Program-made: the position numbers and the translations under genes
In this document: in pieces, positions 1 to 12,612 of the stretch
Position numbering within the stretch: the stretch's first letter is position 1
Layout of the letters: each line of letters begins with the position of its first letter
From: Tubulanus polymorphus
Lineage: Eukaryota > Nemertea > Palaeonemertea > Tubulaniformes > Tubulanidae
Direction: 5' to 3'
Assembly: GCF_964204645.1 (NCBI RefSeq)
Contig: NC_134030.1
Coordinates: forward strand, 14,288,447-14,352,446
Length of the DNA stretch: 64,000 bases
The notes under the pieces: model-generated
Databases searched by the model: none
What the model saw: the letters and a program-made list of their open reading frames with translations, nothing else
Told to the model about the DNA's origin: nothing

Positions 1-345
1 TCCGCTCCGCTCCCAATTGATTAAATTACAATACACAATAAAGAATATATTCATATAATCAAATATATTCTAATAATAATAATTTTTCTATTATATAATC
101 TAAAATACACACGGCTCATATATATCATAGTTTTAAATTACTTTTAATATTTGTTTTTTTATGAGCTCAATCTTTCAACCTTTAATGTAGAACAACATAT
201 ATCCAATTACTCTAATATTCTTATATATGAAAATCATATTTATGAAAATTTATTATAAGAATATATTTGATTATATGAATATATGTTATATGTAATTAAA
301 TCAATTGGGAGCGGAGCGAAGCGGAGCGAAGCGGAGCGAAGCGAC
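1..345. repeat. AT-rich foldback element with GC-rich edge
   Basis: Positions 1-85 and about 240-325 are imperfect inverted copies: both carry CCAATTGATT (or its complement) next to a GGAGCGGAGCG edge and an AATATATTYATATAATC-type run. The loop (about 95-190) holds the motif with ACACACGGCT and ATGAGCTC that recurs at 20869-21175. The right edge is a short tandem of GGAGCGAAGC (306-345). It looks like a foldback or MITE-type repeat. No coding sequence is visible. Confidence 0.6.
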
Positions 346-509
346 GTGACCAATTGATTTTATACAATATGCCTTTAAAATTAAAATTGTTAATATTTTA
401 GAATTATGATTATTATTTTTGATTAAGTAATTATTAATGATTAATTATTATTAATTATTATTTATAATATAAAATACACACGGCTATGAAAATATATTAT
501 AGTTTTTAA
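346..509. repeat. Truncated copy of the foldback family
   Basis: This AT-rich stretch parallels 21035-21135: a TTTTAAAATTAAAAT-like run, a TTAGAAT run, then ACACACGGCTATGAAAATAT. It stops abruptly at 509, where the tandem hairpin array begins. The break shows that the array adjoins DNA of the same kind that lies beyond the far end of the array (20.9-21.2 kb). Confidence 0.5.
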
Positions 510-789
510 TTAGGGTTTTCTGTTTCATCACAGAAAACCCTATTGAGATTCGCGTGTTTCTTCTTATTAGGGTTTTATGTTACATCACAGAAAACCCTAT
601 TGAGATTCGCGTGTTTCTTATTAGGGTTTTCTGTTACATCACAGAAAACCCTATTGAGATTCGCGTGTTTCTTATTATTATTAGGGTTTTCTGTTACATC
701 ACAGAAAACCATATTGAGATTCGCGTGTTTCTTATTATTAGGGTTTTCTGTTATTTCACAGAAAACCCTATTGATATCCGCGTGATTAT
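510..789. repeat. Tandem array of five hairpin units
   Basis: About five units of roughly 55-62 bp. Each has an inverted repeat, TTAGGGTTTTCTGT and ACAGAAAACCCTA, around a short TACATC-type loop, followed by GAGATTCGCGTGTTTCTT and a variable number of TTA triplets. The last unit runs into a TTA microsatellite. Short ORFs read through the array in several frames only because the units lack stops. Confidence 0.85.
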
Positions 790-2115
790 TATTATTATTA
801 TTTTCTTCCACACTATTTTTACCAAAAGAACATAGGCTTTGTTACCTTACCGCTGTTTCATATACAATCCATATAATATCGTTCAGCTCACTGAGATCTA
901 CAAATAGCCCGCGTGTTTTTTCACGAATCATCGTTACAAAAGCGCTGTCGGGCCGTAAACATCGAAAATTTAGCCCCATTCAATGGGGCGACATGTTTTT
1001 CGAGTCGTCATCCCGAAATCAACCCGCAGGCGGACTGTCACTTCGATTATCAATTCAAGTATAAATGAACTAATTTATTGCCGCAGACTTCACATTCAGT
1101 CGCGGTCTTCAAACAGTGATTTTAACAATAGCCCATTTTCCTCATTAGATCATATTACCGATACACTGGAAATTTACTACTTTAGATTTTAAAAGCACTG
1201 TCGAGCCGTAAACATCGACGAATCGACGTGTGTTACTACATCGTCGTTCCGGGGATCAGCTGCGAGTTTCTCCTCATCATGAGAATCAAATCGAGTACAA
1301 ATTAATTTATTACTACCAGTGATTTGGCTGCGGGTTTCAAGGAGTTAGTTTAACAACACCTATTTTTCTTTACCGAATTAACCGTGTATGTACTAAGATA
1401 AATCTTTAGTGTACCGGGGAATCGTAGGCCTAAACTAAACACGCCGAAGAGATATAGCGGAGAAAAGCTGTTATGTCGACGAGGTATCAAAATAAAAGAA
1501 TATATTACTTTATTCGGCCGCTGGCTTCAAACTCTATATCAATACCATCAATACTCTATATTTCCTACAGTACATACCGATCATTGTCAAATGCACAAGG
1601 TATTTACTAAATACAAGTATATAACACACTCTTATCCGTATGCTGGACTCACTTGACATTCGGAGTAAGCGTTCGCTGTGGGGGAAAGGGATCGTTCGCT
1701 GTGTCGCTTGAAGTGTTTATCGAGTTTGACGCGGCTTTAGGCCTACCGGTACTGAGCTTTACTGTATCAAACAAACACAGTACAATTGTTGCTTTTATTA
1801 ACGGACTCATTGGATTGAACTTCAAACAAAATTTACGATATTTAGGTGGGTTGTTAAATTCAATAGGCCTACGACCAATCTGTCCGGATGTTAGGCCTAC
1901 GCATATACATAGGCCTACATAGGCTAGTAGCCTCTACTAGGTTAAGCGTTCGCTGTAGGGGAAAGGAGATCGTTCGCTGTGTCGCTTGAAGTGTTTATCG
2001 AGTTTTAAGCGACCTTAAGGCATTAGTATGGTGGCTGATAAGGGCCATGCGTAAAAAAAAACACGTATATGCAAATGAGGGCGACATTATGACAAAACGA
2101 CAAAACTAAAATAAC
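790..2115. repeat. Block A, copy 1
   Basis: This is the longest block A. Landmarks are CACTATTTTTACCAAAAGAA near 810, CTGTCGRGCCGTAAACATCG near 950 and 1200, and GCGTTCGCTGTGGGGGAAAG near 1670, with a second shorter version near 1945. The last part (2085-2115) has a GACAAAACGACAAAAC run leading into the minisatellite. Short ORFs on both strands are conserved only because the copies are recent. No protein family was recognised. Confidence 0.75.
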
Positions 2116-5100
2116 GCGACAAAACAATAATTTTGGTTTTGTCGCCCGCGACAATTCATTATTTCGGTTTTATCGCCCGCGACAACTCATTATTTTGATT
2201 TTATCGCCCGCGACAATTCATTAATTTGGTTTTGTCACCCGCGACAAATCAATATTTTGGTTTTGTCATCCACGACAATTCAATATTTTGGTTTTATCGC
2301 CCGCGAAAATTCATTATTTTGGTTTTATCGCCCGCGACAATTCATTATTTTGGTTTTGTCGCACGCGACAATTCATTATTTTGGTTTTATCGCCCGCGAC
2401 AATTTTTTTTTTGTCGCGGTTTTATCGCCCGGGACAATTCATTATTTTGGTTTTATCGCCCGCAACAATTCATTAGTTTTGTTTTGTCTTGTCGCCCGCG
2501 ACAATTCAATATTTTGGTTTTGTCACCCGTGACAAATCAGTATTTTGGTTTTGTCACCCACGACAATTCAATTTTTTGGTTTTATCGCCCGCGACAATTC
2601 ATTATTTTGGTTTTATCGCCCACGACAATTTTTTTTTTGTCGCGGTTTTATCGCCCGGGACAATTCATTATTTTGGTTTTATCGCCCGCAACAATTCATT
2701 AGTTTTGTTTTGTCGCCCGCGACAATTCAATATTTTGGTTTTGTCACCCGTGACAAATCAGTATTTTGGTTTTGTCGCCCACGACAATTCAATTTTTTGG
2801 TTTTATCGCCCGCGACAATACATTAATTTGGTTTTGTCACCCGCAACAAATCAATATTTTGGTTTTGTCGCCTGCGACAATTCAATATTTTGGTTTTATC
2901 GCCAGCGACAATTGATTATTTTGGTTTTATCAACCGGAACAATTGATTATTTTGGTTTTATCGCCCGCGACAATTCAATAATTTTGTTTTGTCACCCGCG
3001 ACAAATCAATATTTTGGTTTTGTCGCCCACGAAAATTCAATATTTTGGGTTTATCGCCCGCGACAATTCATTATTTTGGTTTTATCGCCTGCAACAATTC
3101 ATTGTTTTGGTTTTGTCGCACGCAACAATTCATAATTTTGGTTTTATCGCCTGCGACAATTTTTTTTTGTACCGGTTTTATCGCCTGCGACACTTCAATA
3201 TTTTGGTTTTATTACCTGCGACAATTCAATATTTTGGTTTTATCGCCAGCAACATTTCATTATTTTGGTTTTATCGCCCGCGACAATTCATTATTTTGGT
3301 TTTATCACCTGCGACAATTCAATATTTTGGTTTTATCAACCGGAACAATTGATTATTTTGGTTTTATCGCCGCGACAATTCAATAATTTTGTTTTGTCAC
3401 CCGCGACAAATCAATATTTTGGTTTTCTCGCCAACGAAAATTCAATATTTTGGGTTTATCGCCCGCGACAATTCATTATTTTGGTTTTATCGCCTGCAAC
3501 AATTCATTGTTTTGGTTTTGTCGCACGCAACAATTCATAATTTTGGTTTTATCGCCCGCGACAATTTTTTTTTGTACCGGTTTTATCGCCTGCGACACTT
3601 CAATATTTTGGTTTTATCACCTGCGACAATTCAATATTTTGGTTTTATCGCCAGCAACATTTCATTATTTTGGTTTTATCGCCCGAGACAATTCATTATT
3701 TTGGTTTTATCGCCCGCGACAATTCATTAGTTTGGGTTTGTCGCCCGCGACAATTCAATATTTTGGTTTTGTCCCACGCGACAATTCAATGTTTTTGGTT
3801 TTATCGCCTGCGACAATTCAATATTTTGGTTTTATCGCCAGCGACAATTCATTATTTTGGTTTTATCGCCAGCGACAATTCATTATTTTGGTTTTGTCGC
3901 CCGCGACAATCCTTCTTTTTAGTTTTGTCGCCCGCGACAATTCATTATTTTGGTTTTATATTTTGTTTTTGTCGCCCGCGACAATTTTTTTTTTGGTTTT
4001 GTCGCCCGCGACAATTCAATATTTTGGTTTTATCGCCCGCGATAATTCATTATTTTGGTTTTGTCGCCCGCGATAATTCATTATTACGGTTTTATCGCCC
4101 GCGACAATTCATTATTTTGGTTTTATATTTTGTTTTTGTCGCCCCTGACAATTTTTTTTGGTTTTGTCGCCCGCGACAATTCACCATTTTGGTTTTGTCG
4201 CCCGCGACAATTCATTATTTTGATTTTATCGCCCGCGACAATTTATTATTTTGGTTTTGTCGCCCCGACAATTCTTTTTTTGGTTTTGTCGCCCGCGACA
4301 ATTCATGAGTTTGGTTTTTGTCGCCCGCGACAATTCAATATTTTGGTTTTATCGCCCGCGACAATTCGTTACTTTGGTTTTATCTCCAGCGACAATTCAT
4401 TATTTTGGTTTTGTCGCCCGCGACAATTTTTCTTTTTGGTTTTGTCGCCCGAGAAAATTCATTATTTTTTTTTAATATTTTGTTTTTGTCGTCCGCGACA
4501 ATTTTTTTTTTGGTTTTGTTGCCCGCGACAATTCACCATTTTGGTTTTGTCGCCCGCGACAATTCTTTTTTGGTTTTGTCGCCCGCGACAATTCATTAGT
4601 TTGGTTTTGTCGCCCGCGACAATTCAATATTTTGTTTTTGTCGCCCGCGACAATTCAATATTTTGGTTTTATCGCCCGCGACAATTCATTACTTTGGTTT
4701 TATCTCCAGCGGCAATTCATTATTTTGGTTTTGTCGCCCGCGACAATTTTTTTTTTGGTTTTGTTGCCCGCGACAATTAATTATTTTGGTTTAATCGCCC
4801 GCGACAATTCAATATTTTCGTTTTATCGCCCGCGATAATTCATTATTTTGGTTTTATCGTCCGCGACAATTCATTATTTTGGTTGTGTCGCCCGAGACAA
4901 TTCATTATTTTGGTTTTATCGCCAGTGACAATTCATTATTTTGGTTTTATCGCCCACGACAATTCACCATTTTGGTTTTGTCCCGTGGACAATTCACCAT
5001 TTTGGTTTTGTCGCCCGCGATAATTCATTATTTTGGTTTTGTCGCCCGCGACAATTCATTAGTTTGGTTTTGTCTCCCGCGACAATTCAATATTTTGGTT

Positions 5101-5886
5101 TTATCGCCCGCGACAATTCATTACTTTGGTTTTATCTCCAGCAACAATTCATTATTTTGGTTTTGTCGCCCGCGACAATTCATTATTTCGGTTTTATATT
5201 TTGTTTTTGTCGCCCGCGACAATTCATTATTTTGGTTTTATTTTTTTTTTGTCACCCGCGAAAATTCATTATTTTGGTTTTATCGCACGTGACAATTAAA
5301 TATTATCATTTTGTCGCCCGAGAGAATTCATTATTTTGGTTTTATCGCCCGCGACAATTCATTATTTTGGTTTTGTCGCCCGCGAAAATTCATTATTTTG
5401 GTTTTATCGCACGTGACAATTAAATATTATGTTTTTGTCGCCCGAGAGAATTCATTATTGTGGTTTTATCGCCTGCGACAATTCATTAGTTTGGTTTTAT
5501 CGCCCGCGACAATTCATAAGTTTGGTTTTTTCGCCCGCGACAATTCAATATTTTGGTTTTATCGCACGTGACAATTAAATATTATGTTTTTGTCGCCCGA
5601 GAGAATTCATTATTGTGGTTTTATCGCCTGCGACAATTCATTAGTTTGGTTTTATCGCCCGTGACAATTCATTAGTTTGGTTTTTTCGCCCGCGACAATT
5701 CAATATTTTGGTTTTATCGCCCGCGACAATTCAATATTTTTGTTTTATCGCCCGCGACAATTCATAGTTTGGTTTTATCGCCCCCGACAATTCATTAGTT
5801 TGGTTTTGTCGCCCGTGACAATTCAATATTTTCGTTTTATCACCCGCGACAATTCATTAGTTTGGTTTTGTCGCCCGCGACAATTC
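2116..5886. repeat. 31-bp minisatellite, long array (unit 1)
   Basis: Monomers read TTTTGGTTTTRTCGCCC followed by GCGACAATTCATTA (31 bp), roughly 120 copies by span. The GT variant makes the 16-bp palindrome TTGTCGCCCGCGACAA. Local variants include a T-run expansion after GACAATT, ATT to AAT or TAG changes, and duplicated multi-monomer blocks (for example 2380-2700, and the 2990-3260 and 3370-3640 segments, which resemble each other). Because 31 is not a multiple of 3 and the consensus lacks plus-strand stops, all three plus frames stay open and give the same 31-residue periodic peptide. Confidence 0.95.
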
Positions 5887-7317
5887 TTTTTCAGTCCACT
5901 TGGGACTTTAGTCCCAGCGGGCTATTGCGTTCACTTTTCGTCCGTCCGTCCGTCCGTCCATAGACGGAATCCAGTTATTTCGGGAAGTTTTGAAGACGCT
6001 TCAAGGTAATGTCTTGATATTTGGTTTATACATGTATCTACCGGTACCCTAGACACATCATCAGCCCAAAAACCGGCCCTGTCAGATTCAAGATGGTCGA
6101 CTGGCAGCCATTGTTGTTTGCCATAATCAGCACTTCTTAAACATTTTCGAAGTTTTCGTGGGAAATTTTGAAGACGCTTTGATCAATTACCTTGATCTTT
6201 CGTTTATATTTGAATCTACCAAAGGCCCATCAGCATAAGAAAATTGGGTTGATCTGACTCAAGATGGCCGTCCTATGACCTTTTTAGTGCCCAAAAATGT
6301 CAATTTTGGCCAGAATTCTAGGTCCTGTAGCTTCCTGCTGGTTTGCCATTTCTCATTGCAATTGCTGATGGGTATTCTTTAGAGAGGGATGTTTTATACC
6401 TGGGACAGGTATTTGGATCAGCCAATTATGACGCAATTGGCGGCCATCTTGGTGTCATCAGTACTCATTCGTAGGTGGGAAAAAGTTTTTCCACATTAAA
6501 TTGATACCTAAGGATATTGTGTTACTATATTCAATTGGAAAGTTGTAGCCCATAACGTGTTCTATGATTTTGGTGAGTTTCAAGGTCATTGGTTTTTGTA
6601 TGTGGCCATCAGGGGGCGTTGAATAATACAATAACTTAGTATCGCTATATTATATTTGTACCAAGGCATATTTTGTTACCATGATCAATTGCAAAGTTGT
6701 AGTTCATGACATCGTCTATGATTGTGGTGAGTTTTTAAGGACATTAGTTAATCCATATAGTCACCAGGGGGCGTTGAATAGTAGAAAAGCTTAGTTTTTC
6801 CTTATTAGATTGGTACCTAGGCATAGTTTGTTACCATGATCCATTGTTAAGTTGTAGTTCATGACATCGTCAATGATTGTAGTGAGTTTTTAAGGACATT
6901 AGTTATTCCATATAGTCACCAGGGGGCGCTGAATAGTAGAATGGCTTAGTATTCCCTTATTTAGTAGGCTTAGTATTTCCTTATATTTTGTTACTATGAT
7001 CAATTGCAAAATTGTATTTCATGACATGTACTACGATTGTGGTGAGTTTTAAGGTCACTGGGTTTTGCATCTGGTCACCAGAGGGCGTTGAATAGTAGAA
7101 TAACTTAGTATTTCCATATTAAATTGGTAACGAGGCATATTTTATTATCACAATCAATTACAAAATCATAGCTGCTCACATGTTCTATGATTGTGGTGGG
7201 TTTCAAGGTCATTGGTTTTTGTATATGGTCACTAGAGGGCGTTATGTATTTAAATTGTTAGATAGTTGAGCATTTGAGACCACTTCCCAAGTGAGCATGG
7301 TGTCCCTGGACCCCTAG
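5887..7317. repeat. Block C, copy 1 (1.43 kb)
   Basis: It starts TTTTTCAGTCCACTTGGGAC with an adjacent GGGACTTTAGTCCC palindrome and a GTCC microsatellite (5940-5958). It ends CCCAAGTGAGCATGGTGTCC then CTGGACCCCTAG. From about 6480 on it contains five or six diverged tandem units of about 150 bp, each with a GGTCACCAGGGGGCGTTGAA-type core and a TTACCATGATCAATTGCAAA-type core. It interrupts a minisatellite monomer on both sides, as an inserted element would. No coding capacity was seen. Confidence 0.8.
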
Positions 7318-7613
7318 TTTGGTTTTGTCGCCCGCGACAGTTCATTATTTTGGTTTTGTCGCACGCAACAATTCATTATTTAGTTTTTGCCGTCCGCGAC
7401 AATTCATTATTTTGGTTTTATCGTCCGGGACGATTCAATAATTTGGTTTTAACGCCCGCGACAATTCATTATTTTGGTTTTATCGCCCGCGACAATTCAT
7501 TATTTTGGTTTTATCGCCCGCGACAATTCATTATTTTTGTTTTGTCACCCGTTACATTTCAATATTTTGGTTTTGTCACCCGTGACAATTCATAATTTTG
7601 GTTTTGTCGCCCG
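7318..7613. repeat. 31-bp minisatellite, short array (unit 1)
   Basis: About nine or ten monomers of the same 31-bp repeat follow block C directly, in the same orientation as the long array. This supports block C having been inserted into a pre-existing array. Confidence 0.9.
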
Positions 7614-7999
7614 TGGTTTTGTCGGAACATTAAGTTTTTTGATCGAACAGTGTGTTAAGGTCGTTTTGGAAATTTGCTCGGTCTGGTACATTTTGGATTA
7701 CTGTGTATGTCATTTGTCAGGAGATTAAACAGAAGACGACTTAGGATACTACCTTGCGTGACTCCACTAGTTAGACTGTCTAATTCCAAGATGGGGCGTT
7801 CCGTTGATTTCGGTTACAAGTTTCCGTTCAGAGATAACTGCTGAGCCATTTGGGCGACCTATCATTGATACTGTTTCCTAATAGCCTGTTTAGTAATGGC
7901 TGATGTTGAGCCTTATCAAATGCTTTGTTGAAATCCACCGTTGAACAGGATTCTAAGACTGTGCAGAAAACCCGTTATCGCTGCTTTGCAGCTATATTT
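7614..7999 (-). pseudogene. Block D, copy 1: non-LTR reverse transcriptase remnant
   Basis: Read on the minus strand, about 7690-7945 gives non-LTR (LINE-type) RT palm motifs: VDFNKAFD, then a degraded SYL-like segment, then VTQGSILSRLLFN followed by TNDI. These correspond to the catalytic D of RT motif A and the GSIL(G)P-type motif 4/B region. The frame is broken by stops and shifts, and the YxDD box and the endonuclease are missing. It is a short dead fragment carried as part of the higher-order unit. The RT clade (Jockey, CR1, RTE or other) cannot be decided. Confidence 0.65.
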
Positions 8000-8998
8000 A
8001 TTATTATTTATTTTCTTCCACACTATTTTTACCAAAAGAACATAGGCTTTGTTACCTTACCGCTGTTTCATATACAATCCATATAATATCGTTCACCTCA
8101 CTGAGATCTACAAATAGCCCGCGTGTTTTTTCACGAATCATTGTTACAAAAGCGCTGTCGGGCCGTAAACATCGAAAATTTAGCCCCATTCAATGGGGCG
8201 ACATGTTTTTCGAGTCGTCATCCCGAAATCAACCCGCAGGCCGACTGTCACTTCGATTATCAATTCAAGTATAAATGAACTAATTTATTGCCGCAGACTT
8301 CACATTCAGTAAACTAAACACGCCGAAGAGATATAGCGGAGAAAAGCTGTTATGTCGACGAGGTATCAAAATAAAAGAATATATTACTTTATTCGGCCGC
8401 GGGCTTCAACCTCTATATCAATACCATCAATAATTCTATATTTCCTACAGTACATACCGATCATTGTCAAATGCACAAGGTATTTACTAAATACAAGTAT
8501 ATAACACATAATCCTTTCCGTATGCTGGACTCACACTTGACATTCGGAGTAAGCGTTCGCTGTGGGGGAAAGGGATCGTTCGCTGTGTCGCTTGAAGTGT
8601 TTATCGAGTTTGACGCGGCTTTAGGCCTACCGGTACTGAGCTTTACTGTATCAAACAAACACAGTACAATTGTTGCGTTTATTAACGGACTCATTGGATT
8701 GAACTTCAAAACAAAATTTACGATATTTAGGTGGGTTGTTAAATTCAATAGGCCTACGACCAATCTGTCCGGATGTTAGGCCTACACATATACAAAGGCC
8801 TACATAGGCTAGTAGCCTCTACTAGGTTAAGCGTTCGCTGTGGGGGAAAGGAGATCGTTCGCTGTGTCGCTTGAAGTGTTTATCGAGTTTTACGCGACCT
8901 TAAGGCTTTAGTATGGTGGCTGATAAGGGCCATGCGTAAAAAAAACACGTATATGCAAATGAGGGCGACATTATGACAAAACGACAAAACTAAAATAA
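8000..8998. repeat. Block A, copy 2 (internal deletion)
   Basis: It matches copy 1 from the CACTATTTTTACCAAAAGAA landmark. At about 8310 it jumps from CACATTCAGT straight to AAACTAAACACGCC, so it lacks some 330 bp present in copies 1 and 4. The remainder, including both GCGTTCGCTGTGGGGGAAAG segments and the GACAAAACGACAAAAC lead-in, is retained. Confidence 0.75.
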
Positions 8999-10706
8999 CG
9001 CGACAAAACAATAATTTTGGTTTTATCGCCCGCGACAATTCATTATTTTGGTTTTATCGCCCGCAACAATTCATTAGTTTGGTTTTGTCACCCGCGACAA
9101 TTCAAGATTTTGGTTTTTCTGCCGTGACAATTCATTTTTTGGATTTGTCGCCCGCGACAATACAATATTTTGGTTTTATCGCCCGCGACAATTCATTATT
9201 TTGGTTTTATCGCCCGCGACAATTCATTATTTTGGTTTTATCGCCCGCGACAATTCATTAATTTGGTTTTGTCACCCGCGACAAAACAATAATTTTGGTT
9301 TTGTCGCCCGCGACAATTCATTATTTTGGTTTCATCGCCCGCGACAATTCATTATTTTGGTTTTATCGCCCGCGACAATTCATTAGTTTGGTTTTGTCAC
9401 CCGCGACAAATCAATATTTTGGTTTTGTCGCCCATGACAATTCAATATTTTGGTTTTTATCGCCTGCGACAATTCATTATTTTGGTTTTATCGCCCGCGA
9501 CAATTCATTATTTTGGTTTTATCGCCCGCGACAATTCATTATTTTGGTTTTATCGCCCGCAACAATTCATTAGTTTGGTTTTGTCGCCCGCGACAATTCA
9601 AGGTTTTGGTTTTTCTGCCGCGACAATTCATTATTTTGGTTTTGTCGCCTGGACAATTCACCATTTTGGTTTTGTCGCCCGCGACAATTCATTATTTTGG
9701 TTTTGTCGCCCCGACAATTCTTTTTTTGGTTTTGTCGCCCGCGACAATTCATTAGTTTGGTTTTGTCGCCCGCGACAATCAATATTTCGGTTTTATCGCC
9801 AACGACAATTCATTACTTTGGTTTTATCTCCAGCGACAATTCATTAATTTGGTTTTGTCGCCTCGACAATTTTTTTTTTGGTTTTGTCGCCCGCGACAAT
9901 TCATTAGTTTGGTTTTGTCGCCCGCGACAATTCAATATTTTGGTTTTGTCGCCCGCGACAATTCAATATTTTGGTTTCATCGCCTGCGACAATTCAATAT
10001 TTTGGTTTTATCGCCTGCGACAATTCAATATTTTGGTTTTATCGCCCGCGATAATTCATTATTTTGGTTTTGTCGCCTGAGAAAATTCATTATTTTTGTT
10101 TTATCGCCCGCGACAATTCATTATTACGGTTTTATCGCCCGCGACAATTCATTATTTTGGTTTTGTCGCCCCGACAATCAATATTTTGGTTTTATCGCCC
10201 ACGACAATTCATTACTTTGGTTTTATCTCCAGCGACAATTCATTATTTTGGTTTTGTCGCCCACGACAATTCTTGTTTTTGGTTTTGTCGCCCGCGACAA
10301 TTCATAATTTTGGTTTTATCGCCCGCGACAATTCAATATTTTGGTTTTATCGCCTGCGACAATTCAATGTTTTGTTTTTATCGTCCGCGACAATTCATTA
10401 TTTTGGTTTTGTCGCCCGAGACAATTCATTATTTTGGTTTTATCGCCCGCGACAATTCATTATTTTGGTTTTGTCGCCCGCGACAATTCATTATTTTGGT
10501 TTTATCGCCCGCGACAATTCATTAGTTTGGTTTTATCGCCCGCGACAATTCAATATTTTGGTTTTATCGCCCGCGACAATTCATTAGTTTGGTTTTATCG
10601 CCCGCGACAATTCATTAGTTTGGTTTTGTCGCCCGTGACAATTCAATATTTTGGTTTTATCACCCGCGATAATTCATTAGTTTGGTATTGTCGCCCGTGA
10701 CAATTC
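8999..10706. repeat. 31-bp minisatellite, long array (unit 2)
   Basis: Roughly 55 monomers of the 31-bp repeat, with the same AT/GT variants and the same three-frame open reading as the unit 1 array. It ends at the identical point of the monomer (GACAATTC), where block C begins. Confidence 0.95.
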
Positions 10707-12121
10707 TTTTTCAGTCCACTTGGGACTTTAGTCCCAGCGGACAATTGTGTTCACTTTTCGTACCTCCGTCCGTCCATAGACGGAATCCAGTTATTTTGGG
10801 AAGTTTTGAAGACGCTTCAAGGTAATGTCCTGATATTTGGTTTATACATGTATCTACCCTAGACACATCGTCAGCCCAAAAACTGGCCCTGTCAGATTCA
10901 AGATGGCCGACTGGCAGCCATTGTTGTTTGCCAAAATCAGCACTTTTTAAACATTTTCGAAGTTTTCGTGGGAAATTTTGAAGACGCTTCGATCAATTAC
11001 CTTGATCTTTCGTTTATATTTGAATCTACCAAAGGCCCATCAGCATAATAAAATTGGGTCGATCTGACTCAAGATAGCCGTCCTATGACCTTTTTAGTGC
11101 CCAAAAATGTAAATTTTGGCCAGAATTCTAGGTCCTGTAGCTTCCTACTGGTTTGCCATTTCTCATTGCAATTGCTGATGGGTATTCTTTAGAGAGGGAT
11201 TTTTTATACCTGGGACAGGTATTTTTGATCAGCCTATTATGACGCAATTGACGGCCATCTTGGTGTCTTCAGTACTCATTCGTAGGTGGGAAAAAGTTTT
11301 TCCACATTAAATTGATACCTAAGCATATTGTGTTACTATATTCAATTGGAAAGTTGTAGCCCATAACGTGTTCTATGATTTTGGTGAGTTTCAAGGTCTT
11401 TGGTTTTAGTATGTGGCCATCAGGGGGCGTTGAATAATACAATAACTTAGTATTGCTATATTATATTTGTACCAAGGCATATTTTGTTACCATGATCAAT
11501 TGCAAAGTTGTAGTTCATGACATCGTCTATGATTGTGGTGAGTTTTTAAGTACATTAGTTATTCCATATAGTCACCAGGGGGCGTTGAATAGTAGAAAAG
11601 CTTAGTATTTCCTTATTAGATTGGTACCTAGGCATATTTTGTTACCATGATCCATTGCAAAGTTGTAGATCATGACATCATCTATGATTGTGGTGAGTTT
11701 TTAAGGACATTAGTTATTCCACATAGTCACCAGGGGGCGTTGATAGTAGAATGGCTTAGTATTTCCTTATTAGATTGGTACCTAGGCATATTTTGTTACT
11801 ATGATCAATTGCAAAGTTGTATTTCATGACATGTACTACGATTGTGGTGAGTTTTAAGGTCATTGGGTTTTGCATATGGTCACCAGGGGCGTTGAATAGT
11901 AGAATAACTTAGTATTTCCATATTAAATTGGTAACGAGGCATATTTTGTTATCACAATCAATTACAAAATCATAGCTGCTCACATGTTCTATGATTGTGG
12001 TGGGTTCCAAGGTCATTGGTTTTTGTATATGGTCACTAGAGGGCGTTATGTATTGAAATTGTTAGATTGTTGAGCATTTGAAACCACTTCCCAAGTGAGC
12101 ATGGTGTCCCTGGACCCCTAG
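10707..12121. repeat. Block C, copy 2
   Basis: Nearly collinear with copy 1, with the same start, the same internal tandem of about 150-bp units and the same CTGGACCCCTAG end. Small indels separate the copies. Confidence 0.8.
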
Positions 12122-12537
12122 TTTGGTTTTTTCTCCCGCGACAATTCATTATTCTGGTTTTGTCGCACGCAACAATTCAATATTTTGTTTTTGTCGTCCG
12201 CGACAATTCATTATTTTGGTTTTATCGCCGCGACAATTCAATATTTTGGTTTTAACGCCCGCGACAATTCATTATTGTGGTTTTATCGCCCGCGAAAATT
12301 CATTATTTTGGTTTTATCGCCCGCGACAATTCATTATTTTGGTTTTGTCGCCCGTGACAATTCAATATTTTGGTTTTGTCACCCGCGACAATTCATAATT
12401 TTGGTTTTATCGCCCGCGATAATTCATTATTTTGGTTTTATCGCCCGCGACAATTCATTATTTTTGTTTTGTCGCCCGTGACAATTCAATATTTTGGTTT
12501 TGTCACCCGCGACAATTCATAATTTTGGTTTTGTCCC
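12122..12537. repeat. 31-bp minisatellite, short array (unit 2)
   Basis: About 13 monomers. The first carry TCTCCCGCG and CGCACGCAAC variants that also open the unit 3 short array, so units 2 and 3 share recent ancestry here. Confidence 0.9.
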
Positions 12538-12612
12538 CGTGGGTTTGTCGGAACATTAAGTTTTTTGGTCGAACAGTGTGTTAAGGTCGTTTTGGAAATT
12601 TACTCGGTCTGG
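12538..12612 (-). pseudogene. Block D, copy 2 (truncated)
   Basis: Only the first 75 bp or so of block D remain (GGAACATTAAGTTTTTTGGT onward). It then switches at about 12612 into block A sequence (near ACAATCC). The RT motifs are deleted. The joint lies in a short shared ATACAATCC/GGAT context. Confidence 0.6.

Noticed and set aside
510..789. Telomere or interstitial telomeric repeat (TTAGGG)
   Set aside because: TTAGGG occurs once per 55-62-bp unit as part of a hairpin stem, not as a pure hexamer tandem.
2116..5886. CRISPR-like palindromic repeats
   Set aside because: There are no unique spacers; monomers are directly adjacent, and the context is eukaryotic.
8467..8763. Conserved minus-strand ORF in block A (also at 16187-16564)
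   Set aside because: The conservation is explained by recent duplication of the block. The ORF is interrupted in copies 1 and 3 and matches no family I know.
2226..10700. Many overlapping ORFs of 60-290 codons with a 31-residue repeat
   Set aside because: They follow from a stop-free 31-bp tandem repeat and appear in all three plus frames. No start context, no conserved frame and no non-repeat domain support a protein.
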